A stretch of 42,063 nt of DNA, taken from a virus. Below are positions 1 to 9,108 of this stretch, piece by piece; within the stretch, counting starts at the first letter, position 1; the number at the start of each line of letters is the position of its first letter. A program made the translations under genes and the position numbers. The notes beneath the pieces were generated by a model. The model did no database searches and was not told the DNA's origin. It saw only the letters and a list, made by a program, of their open reading frames with translations. The DNA is taken from the IMG/VR virus record IMGVR_UViG_3300036886_000258, positions 1 through 42,063 of that record, one strand, 5' to 3'.

Positions 1-88
1 TAATTGGGTCAGATAATGAATATATATATGTTAATCCCGTTTCGCCTCTCTGTAATATTTTACTTTCTTGTAACAATATCCTATTCAT
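1..88 (-). CDS. Hypothetical protein, N-terminal fragment (runs off window)
   Basis: The first 29 codons of a leftward gene are visible. They read MNRILLQESKILQRG at the start, and the frame is open to the window edge. The start is chosen because a CTATTTATA promoter-like motif lies 16 nt upstream, the arrangement seen before most genes here. No domain can be recognised from so short a fragment. Confidence 0.55.
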   Translation of the reverse strand, partial: MNRILLQESKILQRGETGLTYIYSLSDPI

Positions 89-104
89 GTTAAATATCTT
101 TATA

Positions 105-113
105 TATAAATAG
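105..113 (-). promoter_or_regulatory. Phage promoter motif CTATTTATA
   Basis: Sense-strand CTATTTATA followed by TATAAAG, ending 16 nt before the ATG of the partial leftward gene. It is one of about 20 copies of the motif in this window. Confidence 0.5.
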
Positions 114-122
114 TTATGATAA

Positions 123-278
123 CTATTTTAGCTCAACGGCTACATTAGGTTTTTCTGGTTGCATTACTTTTTCTCGAACATCTTCAATGTTTTCGATGAA
201 TATGCGAATTTCTATTTCTTTTATTATGTTGTTAATTTGCATATTAACCTCTTTAAGTTTATCCAGTTTGTTGTTCAT
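123..278 (-). CDS. Small hypothetical protein (51 aa)
   Basis: This short leftward ORF lies just after the membrane coiled-coil gene and runs in the same direction. It begins MNNKLDKLKEVNMQINN and has a heptad-like spacing of I, L and V residues, so a short coiled coil is likely. The upstream sequence TTATTTATTATG is A/T-rich with no Shine-Dalgarno. The gap to the preceding stop is 11 nt, which suggests co-transcription. Function is unknown, and its reality rests on position and codon-like composition only. Confidence 0.45.
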   Translation of the reverse strand: MNNKLDKLKEVNMQINNIIKEIEIRIFIENIEDVREKVMQPEKPNVAVELK

Positions 279-289
279 AATAAATAAGA

Positions 290-706
290 TTATTCTTTTA
301 TTGTTAATTTTTCTACTTTTTCTTGGATTACACCAAGTATTTTCAGTATCTTTTCCGAATTAGATTTATCGAGTTTATCGCTTAAATCCAATAAAGTAGA
401 AACACCATTCAAAACATGTAAGGTTTCTTTCTCAGATTCCATCCACTGACGTGTTCTTTCTTCTTCACGTTTTAACATATCCAGTCTTATTTTTTCAATT
501 GCGTCTGAATGCTCTTTTCTGAGCATGTCAATTTTTGCAATATGTTGCTGTTGCATTAATTTTATTTCAGCATTTCTATTTCTTAATATCTTCATAAGAG
601 CATATGTCATGTATATAAAAAATGCAATACATAAGCCAATCATGCCTATTATTATATATTGGTGTAAGAGTGTTGCTGACGAATTTGCTATTTGTAACAG
701 TACCAT
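290..706 (-). CDS. Membrane-anchored coiled-coil protein, hypothetical
   Basis: A 138-aa protein with one hydrophobic segment at about residues 15-38 (IIIGMIGLCIAFFIYM), followed by basic residues. A long charged region from about 42 to 100 (KIDMLRKEHSDAIEKIRLDM) looks like an alpha-helical coiled coil. The topology is probably a single-pass membrane protein with a cytoplasmic coil. It resembles phage spanin-like or membrane-scaffold small proteins only in general layout, and no family is recognised. A CTATTTATA motif ends 13 nt before the ATG. Confidence 0.7.
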   Translation of the reverse strand: MVLLQIANSSATLLHQYIIIGMIGLCIAFFIYMTYALMKILRNRNAEIKLMQQQHIAKIDMLRKEHSDAIEKIRLDMLKREEERTRQWMESEKETLHVLNGVSTLLDLSDKLDKSNSEKILKILGVIQEKVEKLTIKE

Positions 707-719
707 TTAATAGTTTTTA

Positions 720-728
720 TATAAATAG
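720..728 (-). promoter_or_regulatory. Phage promoter motif CTATTTATA
   Basis: Sense CTATTTATATAAAAA, ending 13 nt before the ATG of the membrane coiled-coil gene. Confidence 0.6.
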
Positions 729-776
729 TCCAGATAACTTGTTTGATACTTTAAATTGTATGTTTTTTATCGGCAC

Positions 777-785
777 GTATTTATA
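777..785 (+). promoter_or_regulatory. Phage promoter motif GTATTTATA
   Basis: GTATTTATAGTAAAA ends 14 nt before the ATG of the hub-lysozyme gene. It lies back to back with the leftward motif at 720-728, so the two genes diverge. Confidence 0.65.
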
Positions 786-799
786 GTAAAATCAGAAGA

Positions 800-3700
800 A
801 TGGCAATTGTAAATAACGGAAATATCATATTACTTGACCCTAACGATGTGAATACTAATCCAAGTATGGTTAATAGCATCCCACAATATCAGGATATGTT
901 CATATATGCAGAATTAAGAGCAGTAAGAAAAGGCAGAACAGTATTGGAAACATCAAGCGAACAAGGCAACGGTGGCAACATACTGAAAACTGGAATGGAA
1001 GACTTTACTGAAGTTAACTTTCTTGGCACAGATCAAAATAAAACCAGCCCAAATTACAATAGCTTTACTACGAGATATTATGACGGCAGTAACGGTAACA
1101 ACATCCAGTATGAAGGATTTGGTATGAGCAACATTAAGGTTATTATTAATTCATCATTTATACCACAGGTGAGTATTCAATTTATTGACGTAAGAGGTCT
1201 GGCATTCTTCAATCGCACAAATTCTCCTTATAGAATATTGTTTGATTTTCCACCACCAATCTTTTATCTTACAATTAAAGGATATTATGGTAAATCATTG
1301 AAATATAAATTACATCTTGTTAAATATACTTCTGAATTTAAAGCAGAAAATGGTAATTTTATTATTGATGCTCAATTCGTTGCAGTCACTTATGCTCCAC
1401 TAACAGACATTTTGTTCAGATATGTTGTTAACTTTCCGTTGATATCTCCAACAAATACTGGTATATCATTAAATGCAAATCCAAATACACGTCCAGAAAA
1501 TACATATGCTTTAATATTAAAGTTAAAAAATTTATATGATGAAATTTCGAAAGAATTAAAATCGCTTCCACAAACACAGAAATACGACACTACATTAAAT
1601 CAACTTGCAAAAAATGCGTCAACACAAGCAGTAATTGGCGACTATAATAGTAAATTGGCAGAAAACGGTAATTCATATTTATTAATGGTAGACGTTGCAC
1701 CGTCAGATAATAAACAACATGAATTTTCATTGAATGATTTGGTTTATAATAGTAGTAATCAGCAAGTACCTATTGCAGAAAAAAACGTAATTACCATCAC
1801 GACATTTAATGATTATAATGCTTATATTAAGTCATTAGCAATACCTGCACAATCATTAGATGTAAGCAAAAGATTATACGTGGTATATGCAACAGGTAAA
1901 ATAGATCAAATACCATACACAGGAGTTGAAGATAAATCTACAATTGCTAAATTATACATGGATGGTTATAAAAATGAATTATTGAATAGTTATAAAGAAA
2001 CTGGCGTTGCAAACAGCAATATTGGCATAGACAGCGTGAAATTCAGTAATCAATATGATGTAACAACATTCAGTAATAATAAGCCATCTACCATATATAC
2101 TGGTATTGACATTACTAATCTTTATGTGAAATTATATAAAGAAAAAGATTCTTTAACTAAATCAAAAGCTACTCTTAGTAACACTATCAATGGCATTATC
2201 AACAATATGATAATGAAAAATCTTGGTATGATGCCAACAATTTACAATATTTTTGAAATACTTCTTAATGACGTTGATACATTCTTTCAAAAAGTTAGAG
2301 ACGTATCAGCCGAAGCAGAAAGACATCATAACAACCCAGATTTTAATAAAACAATACTTGGCACTGCACCAAATCAATATGTAGATATAAATTCACAAGC
2401 AACTTCAAATCATATTTATTCATTTCCATTGGTAATTGACAAACAAAACGTTACTGGTGGTCAGAGAGAAGTAAGAGTTGCACCAACTAATTTAAGTAAA
2501 CTATTACCAAAACCATTTCCTGAACTTACATTAATAAGTGATTTTATTGATACGTTCAATAAACAGAAAGAATTTAGTGAGATCATGAATGCAAAAAATC
2601 AAATGAATGATGATGGTACATACAAATGGATACCAGTTTCACCGCTTGATTCAAAACTTGGCAGTGACGATACCAAATCCGCATATACAGGTCCGTATTA
2701 CGGTGTGGACACCACTGACGGTGGCACTGCTATGCCAATTAATGTGAGTAATGATAATAGACTGCAACAAGTAATTAAAATAATGCTTGATAGATTTTAT
2801 ATTTTATCACAAAGTTCATATCCTTCAAGTTTTTATGATACTGACAAAAAAATCAGTAAAGCATATGTTGAATTTTTTGCAAAATCTGAAGCAGCTAACT
2901 TGGCAAACTCAATGACTGAAACAAAATATGCAAGCAACATAAAAGACAATGCTAATAAATTTACAAATAGCGTAGATAGTTTCTATACCTTTTTGAATAC
3001 TCCAGCAATGAAAGATCACTATGCATTCACTCCTATCGAAAGAGAATCATTTCCATTAGCTGGTGATGATCTTCAAGGAACTGTCGCATATACCAATAAA
3101 AATAATTCAAACTATCAAGGCAGCATCGTAAAAGACGAAAAGATTGAATTACAAACATTTAGTGACGATAAATCATCAACAAAACCTGTCGATAAATTTC
3201 AAAACGGAGTTTTAAGAGGTCTATTTGGAAACATATTTTTAGGTAGAGAACATCAAAGTTTCTATAATTTTACAAATGAAAATTTACTATATGTTGCTGA
3301 TCAATACAGTAAAGACGGAAAGATTGACACAGACAAAGTAATTACAGATAATCAAGGTGTTAATATTAATACAAGATTCTTGGATTCAAATGCGTTTGGT
3401 ACAGGATATTCGAGTTTAAATCCATATGGTCAATCAACAGAAGACATGAAAATTCAACCGAGTACCAAATATATTGCACCTTTATTGGCAAGCGGAAACA
3501 CATATTTTTATCAAATTGGTGGATATGTTAAAAGTGATGCTGCAAGTTTAAGAAATTTTGATAATATCATTAATCCTTGGATATCACAATTATCAGAACA
3601 TGATGATCAAATTTATAACACAATAATTAGTGGTACTAATCCGTTATACAACCAGAAATTAAGTGCCTTGATGTTTTTATCTAATTATGGTTATACTCTA

Positions 3701-6181
3701 AGTCCGTTTAATCAATATCCAAATAGATTAAATCCATTGCTATTCACCATTGCAGGGGTTTTAGAAACACCAAAATACTTACCCGCATATATTGGCGCAT
3801 TATTAACGGCAATTGAAGGTAGCGATACAACATTTACAACACAAACAATAACTGATTTTTTCACCACTGGCGAAGGAAAGGTTTTAGACAGTTTAGGACT
3901 GTTTATCTTTGCTGATATTCATGACATAAATCATTATTTATCAGCAAACGATAAAGCAATATATAAAGCTCAGTTTGATACATTCATGAGTCAACAATAC
4001 ACTTCAATATTAAGTGGTGTTCAGGGATTATATTCTGACGTAAAGGACAGATTAATTAATCAAAAGATCGTAAAATTTCTTTCATATAAATATTATTTAG
4101 ACCCAAAATCAACAGAAAATGGTTCTGGCTTCAGGTATTATGAAATTCTTTCACCTATGATCACCAGAACAAATATTGTAAATTATAGCGAATCAACATT
4201 TAGTACAGGCGCAACAAAGGTCGGTTATACATCACTTCAAACACTAAATGCTAATACTGGAAATACAAAAATAAAAACAATTAATGATTCTTTCTTTAAG
4301 ATATTTTTTGCTGAACTATTGGCAAATATAAACACAAAACAAGATGATCTTAAAAAAGAAGAAGTGGCACAACAAAAACTAAAAGGTGATGAGGACATTA
4401 TAACACAAACATATTATTCATTTAAAAACATTAACGACAAATGGCTTACAAATCCTGATGGAGCTAACACTAAGGGTTATCCATCAAATGAAAATAATAA
4501 AAGACTAATCGATTCATTTGCATTTGTTGACAGAGCAATGAATCCAATTGGTAATACTATATTGAATTGTGAAATTCTTTCACAAATGCTTGAAGACCCG
4601 AACATTTCAATATTTAGTGTGATATCACAATTATTATCATTGAATGGATTTGAATTCTTTCCGTTACAAAACTTTATGTCATATACTCAGCAAAACTGGA
4701 TTGAATCATTTAAGATCAGCACAGATGTACATTCAACACCACAACCAGCTTTTGTTTGTATGTACATAGGTGGTTCATCAAGTTATCCAACTGGTGTTGC
4801 AAACGGTTTTACTGATGACGGTATTACTGACTTAGGTGGAAGTCAGGCTACAATTGATTTTAAAACAAAACCGCCAACAATTGATATTAATTCAGAAGAC
4901 GGTAAACAAGAAACAAAAAATATGGGATTTCCTTGGAGGCAAGTAAGGGCATTCAGGGTTAGATTTGGCGAACAAAATCAGTCAATGTTTAATGACATTA
5001 AGATTGATAGTAAAGAATACCCAGAAACAAACGAAAGTATTCAAATATTGGCAAGATTAGCTGGTGATAATAAAATACAATCACCAGTACCTAAAGGACA
5101 AAACTTATATAGTCTTTATGAAAATAGAGCATATAGAGCCACCATTACTGGTTTGGGTAATGCCATGATACAACCAACACAATATTTTCAATTAGAAAAT
5201 GTGCCTTTATTTAGTGGAGCATATATTATTCTAACTGTTGAACATAATATTGAACCCAATAAAATGACAACAAATTTTTCTGGTACAAAAATACTTAGAT
5301 ATCCCGTACCAAGAGTATTAAATGCAGCAGCAATCTTAGGATATGACGGTGGAGATTCTGATCAAACAAATCCATATACACAAGGTGCTGGCGAAGCTAC
5401 AAAAGCATTGGCACAATCCATATCACAGGCAAGATTAGATGCATTTAACTCTGTTTATGGTGTTGATGTGTCATATGCCCAAGGAAACTTTAACTGGAAT
5501 CTTGCCGTTAATAGCAGCAAAATGAATACTGACCCAAGTAATAACAATCCAAAAATTGAATTTGCATTAATGAAAACAAGTCAGGGTACTTTTAAAGATA
5601 GTCAGGTAGTAGCAAATTCTATTGGTGCAAAAGCAGCAGGACTTAAAATTGGTTACTATCACTATGCAGAACAATATAGAGGCGCAAGTGTTAATGCTGA
5701 TATTATTGCAGATGCAACCAAACAGGCAAACTTTTTTGTAAGCACCGTAAATAACTTACCAAATAAACCCGACTTTCCTCTTATATTGGATATTGAAGAT
5801 GATGATGAAAGAAATAAAAAATGGTCACTAATTAAACCAAATAATAATTTGTGGATTAATACTTTTATTTCAGTAGTAAAAGCTGCGAAATATAATATGA
5901 TTCTTTATAGTGGTAAGCCTTGGCTTGATGACCACACAACTGGAAACTTTAATAATATTACTTTATGGCATGCTCAATATCCATATACTCCAGAAGTAAC
6001 TCCCCCTTCAATTGCAACTGCATGGGCAAAACCTAATTCTGACCCAAAAAAGGGAAATGAGGGATGGACTGTATGGCAATTTAGTCCACAAGGTAAAGTT
6101 AAAGGAAACCAAAATTCTAAAAATGAAATTGATTTGAATATGATGAAAAGAGATTTTTTTAATTCGCCAAATAAAGCATAA
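800..6181 (+). CDS. Giant baseplate hub-like protein with C-terminal GH25 muramidase
   Basis: A 1793-aa virion protein. The C-terminal ~240 residues (from about 1552) form a glycoside hydrolase family 25 domain. It has the opening GVDVSYAQG, the GYYHYAE strand, the acidic LILDIEDDDE segment near residue 1660 that carries the catalytic acids, and the closing WTVWQFSPQG with EIDLN. GH25 enzymes cleave the MurNAc-GlcNAc bond of peptidoglycan. The first ~200 residues (for example SPYRILFDFPPPIFYLTIKGYYG) are beta-rich and resemble tail-hub proteins, an assignment by general likeness only. The middle is unassigned. The inferred role is a cell-puncturing hub that digests the wall during injection, analogous to T4 gp5/gp27, with all parts in one chain. 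The ATG is supported by a GTATTTATA motif 14 nt upstream. Confidence 0.8.
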   Translation: MAIVNNGNIILLDPNDVNTNPSMVNSIPQYQDMFIYAELRAVRKGRTVLETSSEQGNGGNILKTGMEDFTEVNFLGTDQNKTSPNYNSFTTRYYDGSNGNNIQYEGFGMSNIKVIINSSFIPQVSIQFIDVRGLAFFNRTNSPYRILFDFPPPIFYLTIKGYYGKSLKYKLHLVKYTSEFKAENGNFIIDAQFVAVTYAPLTDILFRYVVNFPLISPTNTGISLNANPNTRPENTYALILKLKNLYDEISKELKSLPQTQKYDTTLNQLAKNASTQAVIGDYNSKLAENGNSYLLMVDVAPSDNKQHEFSLNDLVYNSSNQQVPIAEKNVITITTFNDYNAYIKSLAIPAQSLDVSKRLYVVYATGKIDQIPYTGVEDKSTIAKLYMDGYKNELLNSYKETGVANSNIGIDSVKFSNQYDVTTFSNNKPSTIYTGIDITNLYVKLYKEKDSLTKSKATLSNTINGIINNMIMKNLGMMPTIYNIFEILLNDVDTFFQKVRDVSAEAERHHNNPDFNKTILGTAPNQYVDINSQATSNHIYSFPLVIDKQNVTGGQREVRVAPTNLSKLLPKPFPELTLISDFIDTFNKQKEFSEIMNAKNQMNDDGTYKWIPVSPLDSKLGSDDTKSAYTGPYYGVDTTDGGTAMPINVSNDNRLQQVIKIMLDRFYILSQSSYPSSFYDTDKKISKAYVEFFAKSEAANLANSMTETKYASNIKDNANKFTNSVDSFYTFLNTPAMKDHYAFTPIERESFPLAGDDLQGTVAYTNKNNSNYQGSIVKDEKIELQTFSDDKSSTKPVDKFQNGVLRGLFGNIFLGREHQSFYNFTNENLLYVADQYSKDGKIDTDKVITDNQGVNINTRFLDSNAFGTGYSSLNPYGQSTEDMKIQPSTKYIAPLLASGNTYFYQIGGYVKSDAASLRNFDNIINPWISQLSEHDDQIYNTIISGTNPLYNQKLSALMFLSNYGYTLSPFNQYPNRLNPLLFTIAGVLETPKYLPAYIGALLTAIEGSDTTFTTQTITDFFTTGEGKVLDSLGLFIFADIHDINHYLSANDKAIYKAQFDTFMSQQYTSILSGVQGLYSDVKDRLINQKIVKFLSYKYYLDPKSTENGSGFRYYEILSPMITRTNIVNYSESTFSTGATKVGYTSLQTLNANTGNTKIKTINDSFFKIFFAELLANINTKQDDLKKEEVAQQKLKGDEDIITQTYYSFKNINDKWLTNPDGANTKGYPSNENNKRLIDSFAFVDRAMNPIGNTILNCEILSQMLEDPNISIFSVISQLLSLNGFEFFPLQNFMSYTQQNWIESFKISTDVHSTPQPAFVCMYIGGSSSYPTGVANGFTDDGITDLGGSQATIDFKTKPPTIDINSEDGKQETKNMGFPWRQVRAFRVRFGEQNQSMFNDIKIDSKEYPETNESIQILARLAGDNKIQSPVPKGQNLYSLYENRAYRATITGLGNAMIQPTQYFQLENVPLFSGAYIILTVEHNIEPNKMTTNFSGTKILRYPVPRVLNAAAILGYDGGDSDQTNPYTQGAGEATKALAQSISQARLDAFNSVYGVDVSYAQGNFNWNLAVNSSKMNTDPSNNNPKIEFALMKTSQGTFKDSQVVANSIGAKAAGLKIGYYHYAEQYRGASVNADIIADATKQANFFVSTVNNLPNKPDFPLILDIEDDDERNKKWSLIKPNNNLWINTFISVVKAAKYNMILYSGKPWLDDHTTGNFNNITLWHAQYPYTPEVTPPSIATAWAKPNSDPKKGNEGWTVWQFSPQGKVKGNQNSKNEIDLNMMKRDFFNSPNKA

Positions 6182-6182
6182 A

Positions 6183-6968
6183 TTATAACAAGTCTTTTTT
6201 AAGTTCATGAAGTCTAATGATATCATCATCCACAGATTCTGGACTGAATTTCATTTCCTTTAATGTCTTAACAGTACTTGCTACTCTATCTTTAACAACA
6301 GCATTTTCTTCATGAACGCTTTCCAATATAGAAATGTCTTCGTTCTTATAGCTTTCAAGAAGATTTTCTTTTGCCTTATCGTCTGATCTTATAAGTTTCT
6401 GAAGCAAAGTCCTATCGTCTTCAGATAAGGATTCATATTTAGCATTAAACTTATCGATTGCAATTTCAATAACGTCTTCATTTATAAGCTCAGTAGGTTC
6501 AACTACTTCTGTAATTGTTTGCTTGGTACATTTAACGTGATTTAACACAGTTTCGAATGATTCATGAATGTTATCAACATCTACTATATCATAATTGCTG
6601 AGTGATTCTTTAATTAAATTACCAACAGCAATATATAGTCCTACTTTATTGTCGTCAACCTGAATATCTTCAGTAAGAAATGGTTTTAGTTTCAAATGTT
6701 CTTTTTCAAGTTCATCAAGTGTATAAACTTCAAACAATTTAATATTATTGTCAATATAACGAGTTGCAACCAAATCATTTTCAATATGTTTATTTTCAAT
6801 GTTGCTAAACACTTTAAATTCCAACTGTAAGATTGGAGAATTTTTTATCACATTGAAAAAGCTATTGGTTAATTGTTTCGATTCTTCAATTAAAGTATTA
6901 CTAAAGTAAGCGTCCTTTAATTTCTTGGAAACTACTAAATTAACGATTCCTATATTGATGCTTTTCAT
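6183..6968 (-). CDS. Hypothetical acidic protein, probable virion or assembly factor
   Basis: A 261-aa acidic, helix-rich protein next to the portal gene and transcribed the same way. The N-terminal half contains beta-like segments (IGIVNLVVS, KVGLYIAVGNLI). The C-terminal third is charged and helical (SEDDRTLLQKLIRSDDKAKENLL). No family is recognised. Position next to portal and terminase suggests a role in head assembly. It converges on the hub gene with only a 1-nt gap between stops and no visible terminator. Confidence 0.6.
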   Translation of the reverse strand: MKSINIGIVNLVVSKKLKDAYFSNTLIEESKQLTNSFFNVIKNSPILQLEFKVFSNIENKHIENDLVATRYIDNNIKLFEVYTLDELEKEHLKLKPFLTEDIQVDDNKVGLYIAVGNLIKESLSNYDIVDVDNIHESFETVLNHVKCTKQTITEVVEPTELINEDVIEIAIDKFNAKYESLSEDDRTLLQKLIRSDDKAKENLLESYKNEDISILESVHEENAVVKDRVASTVKTLKEMKFSPESVDDDIIRLHELKKDLL

Positions 6969-6987
6969 ACGATCTTATTCGATTTAT

Positions 6988-6996
6988 TATAAATAC
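6988..6996 (-). promoter_or_regulatory. Phage promoter motif GTATTTATA
   Basis: Sense GTATTTATAATAAAT, ending 19 nt before the ATG of the 261-aa gene. Confidence 0.6.
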
Positions 6997-7020
6997 TGTA
7001 ATTAGTTATAAACGATTATT

Positions 7021-9036
7021 TTATTCTTCATTTAATTCGATGTTCTCAATGTTTTCAAAATCAATATCTTCTGATTCGTTGACTTTTTGTTGTTCATTAA
7101 TGCTTTCAGTATTCTTAAGTAAAATGTTGATTTCATTAATCATGTCTTCAGCGTTTTTATTTAATTTAGTATTGATCATATCATTTTCTTTAATGATCTC
7201 TCTATGTCTGTTTTCCTGTTTCTGTTCTGGCTGTTTAGTTGTACCGAACACTAATTTTTCAAGATGATCATTATATTGCTGTTCAGTCATTCTTGATTCA
7301 GCTAAAGGTGGCATACCGCCACCAGCAGCACCACCAGCAGGAGCACCACCAGCACCAGCAGGTGGCATACCGCCACCAGCACCACCAGCAGGTGGCATTC
7401 CACCACCGCCAGCAGGAGGCATACCAGCAGGAGCACCACCAGCAGGTGGAGCACCTTCAGTACCACCAGTTGTAGGAGCACCAATTAATGCAGCTTCTGG
7501 TTCACCGAATCTTTTATCTATGTCTGTAAATAAACCTGATTTCTTAATTGTAACAGGAGAATCCATAAGTTCTTGCATAACAACTTTTTCCATTTTTTGT
7601 TGTTTCAAGTCTTCAACAATTTCTCTATCACTCATATTGAATAACATACGTTTTGCACCAGTATGTGACATTGCAGCAATACCAGCTTCAGCACGTGTTA
7701 ATTCAGTATATGTTTGAGCTTTTTCACGTAACAATTCTGACTTAAGCAATTCTTGTTGTGTACTTGGATTGGTAAGTGTCAATGTAAAGTCGCTTAAATC
7801 TTCACCGCTATAACCCAACAGATACAAATGTATCATTGCCATTTTATTGAGTTCTTGAATCATTGCCTGTTGAATACGATTGATCTTTTTAGAGAATCTT
7901 ATATCATATTGTGCCATGTTTTTACCAGCACCAGCAGCATCTTGAAATGATAAGAATGGTTTTGGTATACCAAGACCAATAAATAAGTTATCACGAAGAT
8001 ACTCAATGTCTTGTATTGCGTCTAAGTTCGTTGCTCCGGGGAGTGTATCAATACCTGTTTGTGTATTTGCGTTTCTTACTGGAAGGAAATAATCTTCATC
8101 GTTACCAAGTATATTGAAACGATAATCGATCTGTCCGTCATTCGGAGCTACCTGTGCAGTTTTTTTAAACTTGGTGGCAACCTTGTAGATATATTCTTCA
8201 ATATCGTCTTCATCTATGTTACCAACGTCAATTTTGAATACTTTCTTTTCACCTGCACGAATAATACGATAAGTTAACATAGCATCTTCAGCCATAACTA
8301 ACTGTCTGAAAACTCTACGTACCTTATTAAGTACTGATGAACCATAAGGAAGATATTTATCATCACCAAGAAGTCTAAAGTGAGCAATTTCAAATACATT
8401 GAATTCGTCACCTGTCATTCTTTCTTTAAATTTCACACTTGGCTTACCATTCTGGATTCTTTCATATCTTTCAATCTCATAATTAACCAATTGTTTTACG
8501 TGAGTAATACCTTTCTTTCTTTCACCATATAATAATACAAAGTTGTCACCATATTTAACCGTATTTCTTACCCAGAAAGGTAAGTTAACATTCACATTTA
8601 CAGTATCATAAAAGAACTCTTCCAAAAGCATTTTAATACGTTCTTTATTGCTATAAACATTAAGCATCTTACCATTCAAACCAATGGTAGTTGCTTCTTC
8701 CATGAATAAATCCAATGCACTTGAAATGATTGGGTAATACTCCATACCTTCATAGTCAATATATGCTGGAAGTCTGGCTGCTTCATATTGAAGTGCTTTC
8801 TGAAAACCTCTGTCTGTGGTACGGAAGAACTTATTTTGAAGTTCTTGTTTCTGTTGTAACTCTAATCCTTTTCTATGTATTTCTTCGGGTGAAGTACCCT
8901 TGATAATAATTTTACTTTCTTTAGGTGGAGTGCTTGCAGATACCGTTGGTTGTGCAGTTTGTAAATCCATGCCACCAACATTCAAAAACTGAGTAAGTTG
9001 TTGATATATTGTTCCGCCTTTTTTTTCGTCAGCCAT
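7021..9036 (-). CDS. Portal protein (T4 gp20-like)
   Basis: A 671-aa portal, the dodecameric ring through which DNA enters and leaves the head. Diagnostic stretches are the RIIRAGEKKVFKIDVGNI segment, matching the RAPERRVFYIDVGN signature of T4 gp20, and the TLPGATNLDAIQDIEYLRDN and LFIGLGIPKPFLS region typical of gp20 cores. The C-terminus is unusual. Residues about 523-577 are almost purely Gly, Ala, Pro and Met in GGMPPAGG-like repeats, followed by PLAE and a charged helical tail. The repeat could be a flexible linker, and LAE fits an LxE prohead-protease site. The terminase gene lies immediately upstream in transcription order. Confidence 0.92.
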   Translation of the reverse strand: MADEKKGGTIYQQLTQFLNVGGMDLQTAQPTVSASTPPKESKIIIKGTSPEEIHRKGLELQQKQELQNKFFRTTDRGFQKALQYEAARLPAYIDYEGMEYYPIISSALDLFMEEATTIGLNGKMLNVYSNKERIKMLLEEFFYDTVNVNVNLPFWVRNTVKYGDNFVLLYGERKKGITHVKQLVNYEIERYERIQNGKPSVKFKERMTGDEFNVFEIAHFRLLGDDKYLPYGSSVLNKVRRVFRQLVMAEDAMLTYRIIRAGEKKVFKIDVGNIDEDDIEEYIYKVATKFKKTAQVAPNDGQIDYRFNILGNDEDYFLPVRNANTQTGIDTLPGATNLDAIQDIEYLRDNLFIGLGIPKPFLSFQDAAGAGKNMAQYDIRFSKKINRIQQAMIQELNKMAMIHLYLLGYSGEDLSDFTLTLTNPSTQQELLKSELLREKAQTYTELTRAEAGIAAMSHTGAKRMLFNMSDREIVEDLKQQKMEKVVMQELMDSPVTIKKSGLFTDIDKRFGEPEAALIGAPTTGGTEGAPPAGGAPAGMPPAGGGGMPPAGGAGGGMPPAGAGGAPAGGAAGGGMPPLAESRMTEQQYNDHLEKLVFGTTKQPEQKQENRHREIIKENDMINTKLNKNAEDMINEINILLKNTESINEQQKVNESEDIDFENIENIELNEE

Positions 9037-9060
9037 TTTTTATAATTTTTTATACTTTTT

Positions 9061-9069
9061 TATAAATAC
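9061..9069 (-). promoter_or_regulatory. Phage promoter motif GTATTTATA
   Basis: Sense GTATTTATAAAAAAG, ending 24 nt before the portal ATG. The intervening leader is almost entirely A and T. Confidence 0.6.
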
Positions 9070-9108
9070 TATGATTTCCGTGAAAAGTCATGTGAATATA
9101 AATACATA

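Noticed and set aside
105-113. T4-type late promoter TATAAATA read on the opposite strand
   Set aside because: In that orientation every copy would transcribe away from the gene it precedes. The consistent sense-strand form is TATTTATA.
7239-7484. Gln/His-rich and Leu/Val-rich frames over the portal linker
   Set aside because: These are shadow frames of the GGMPPAGG repeats.
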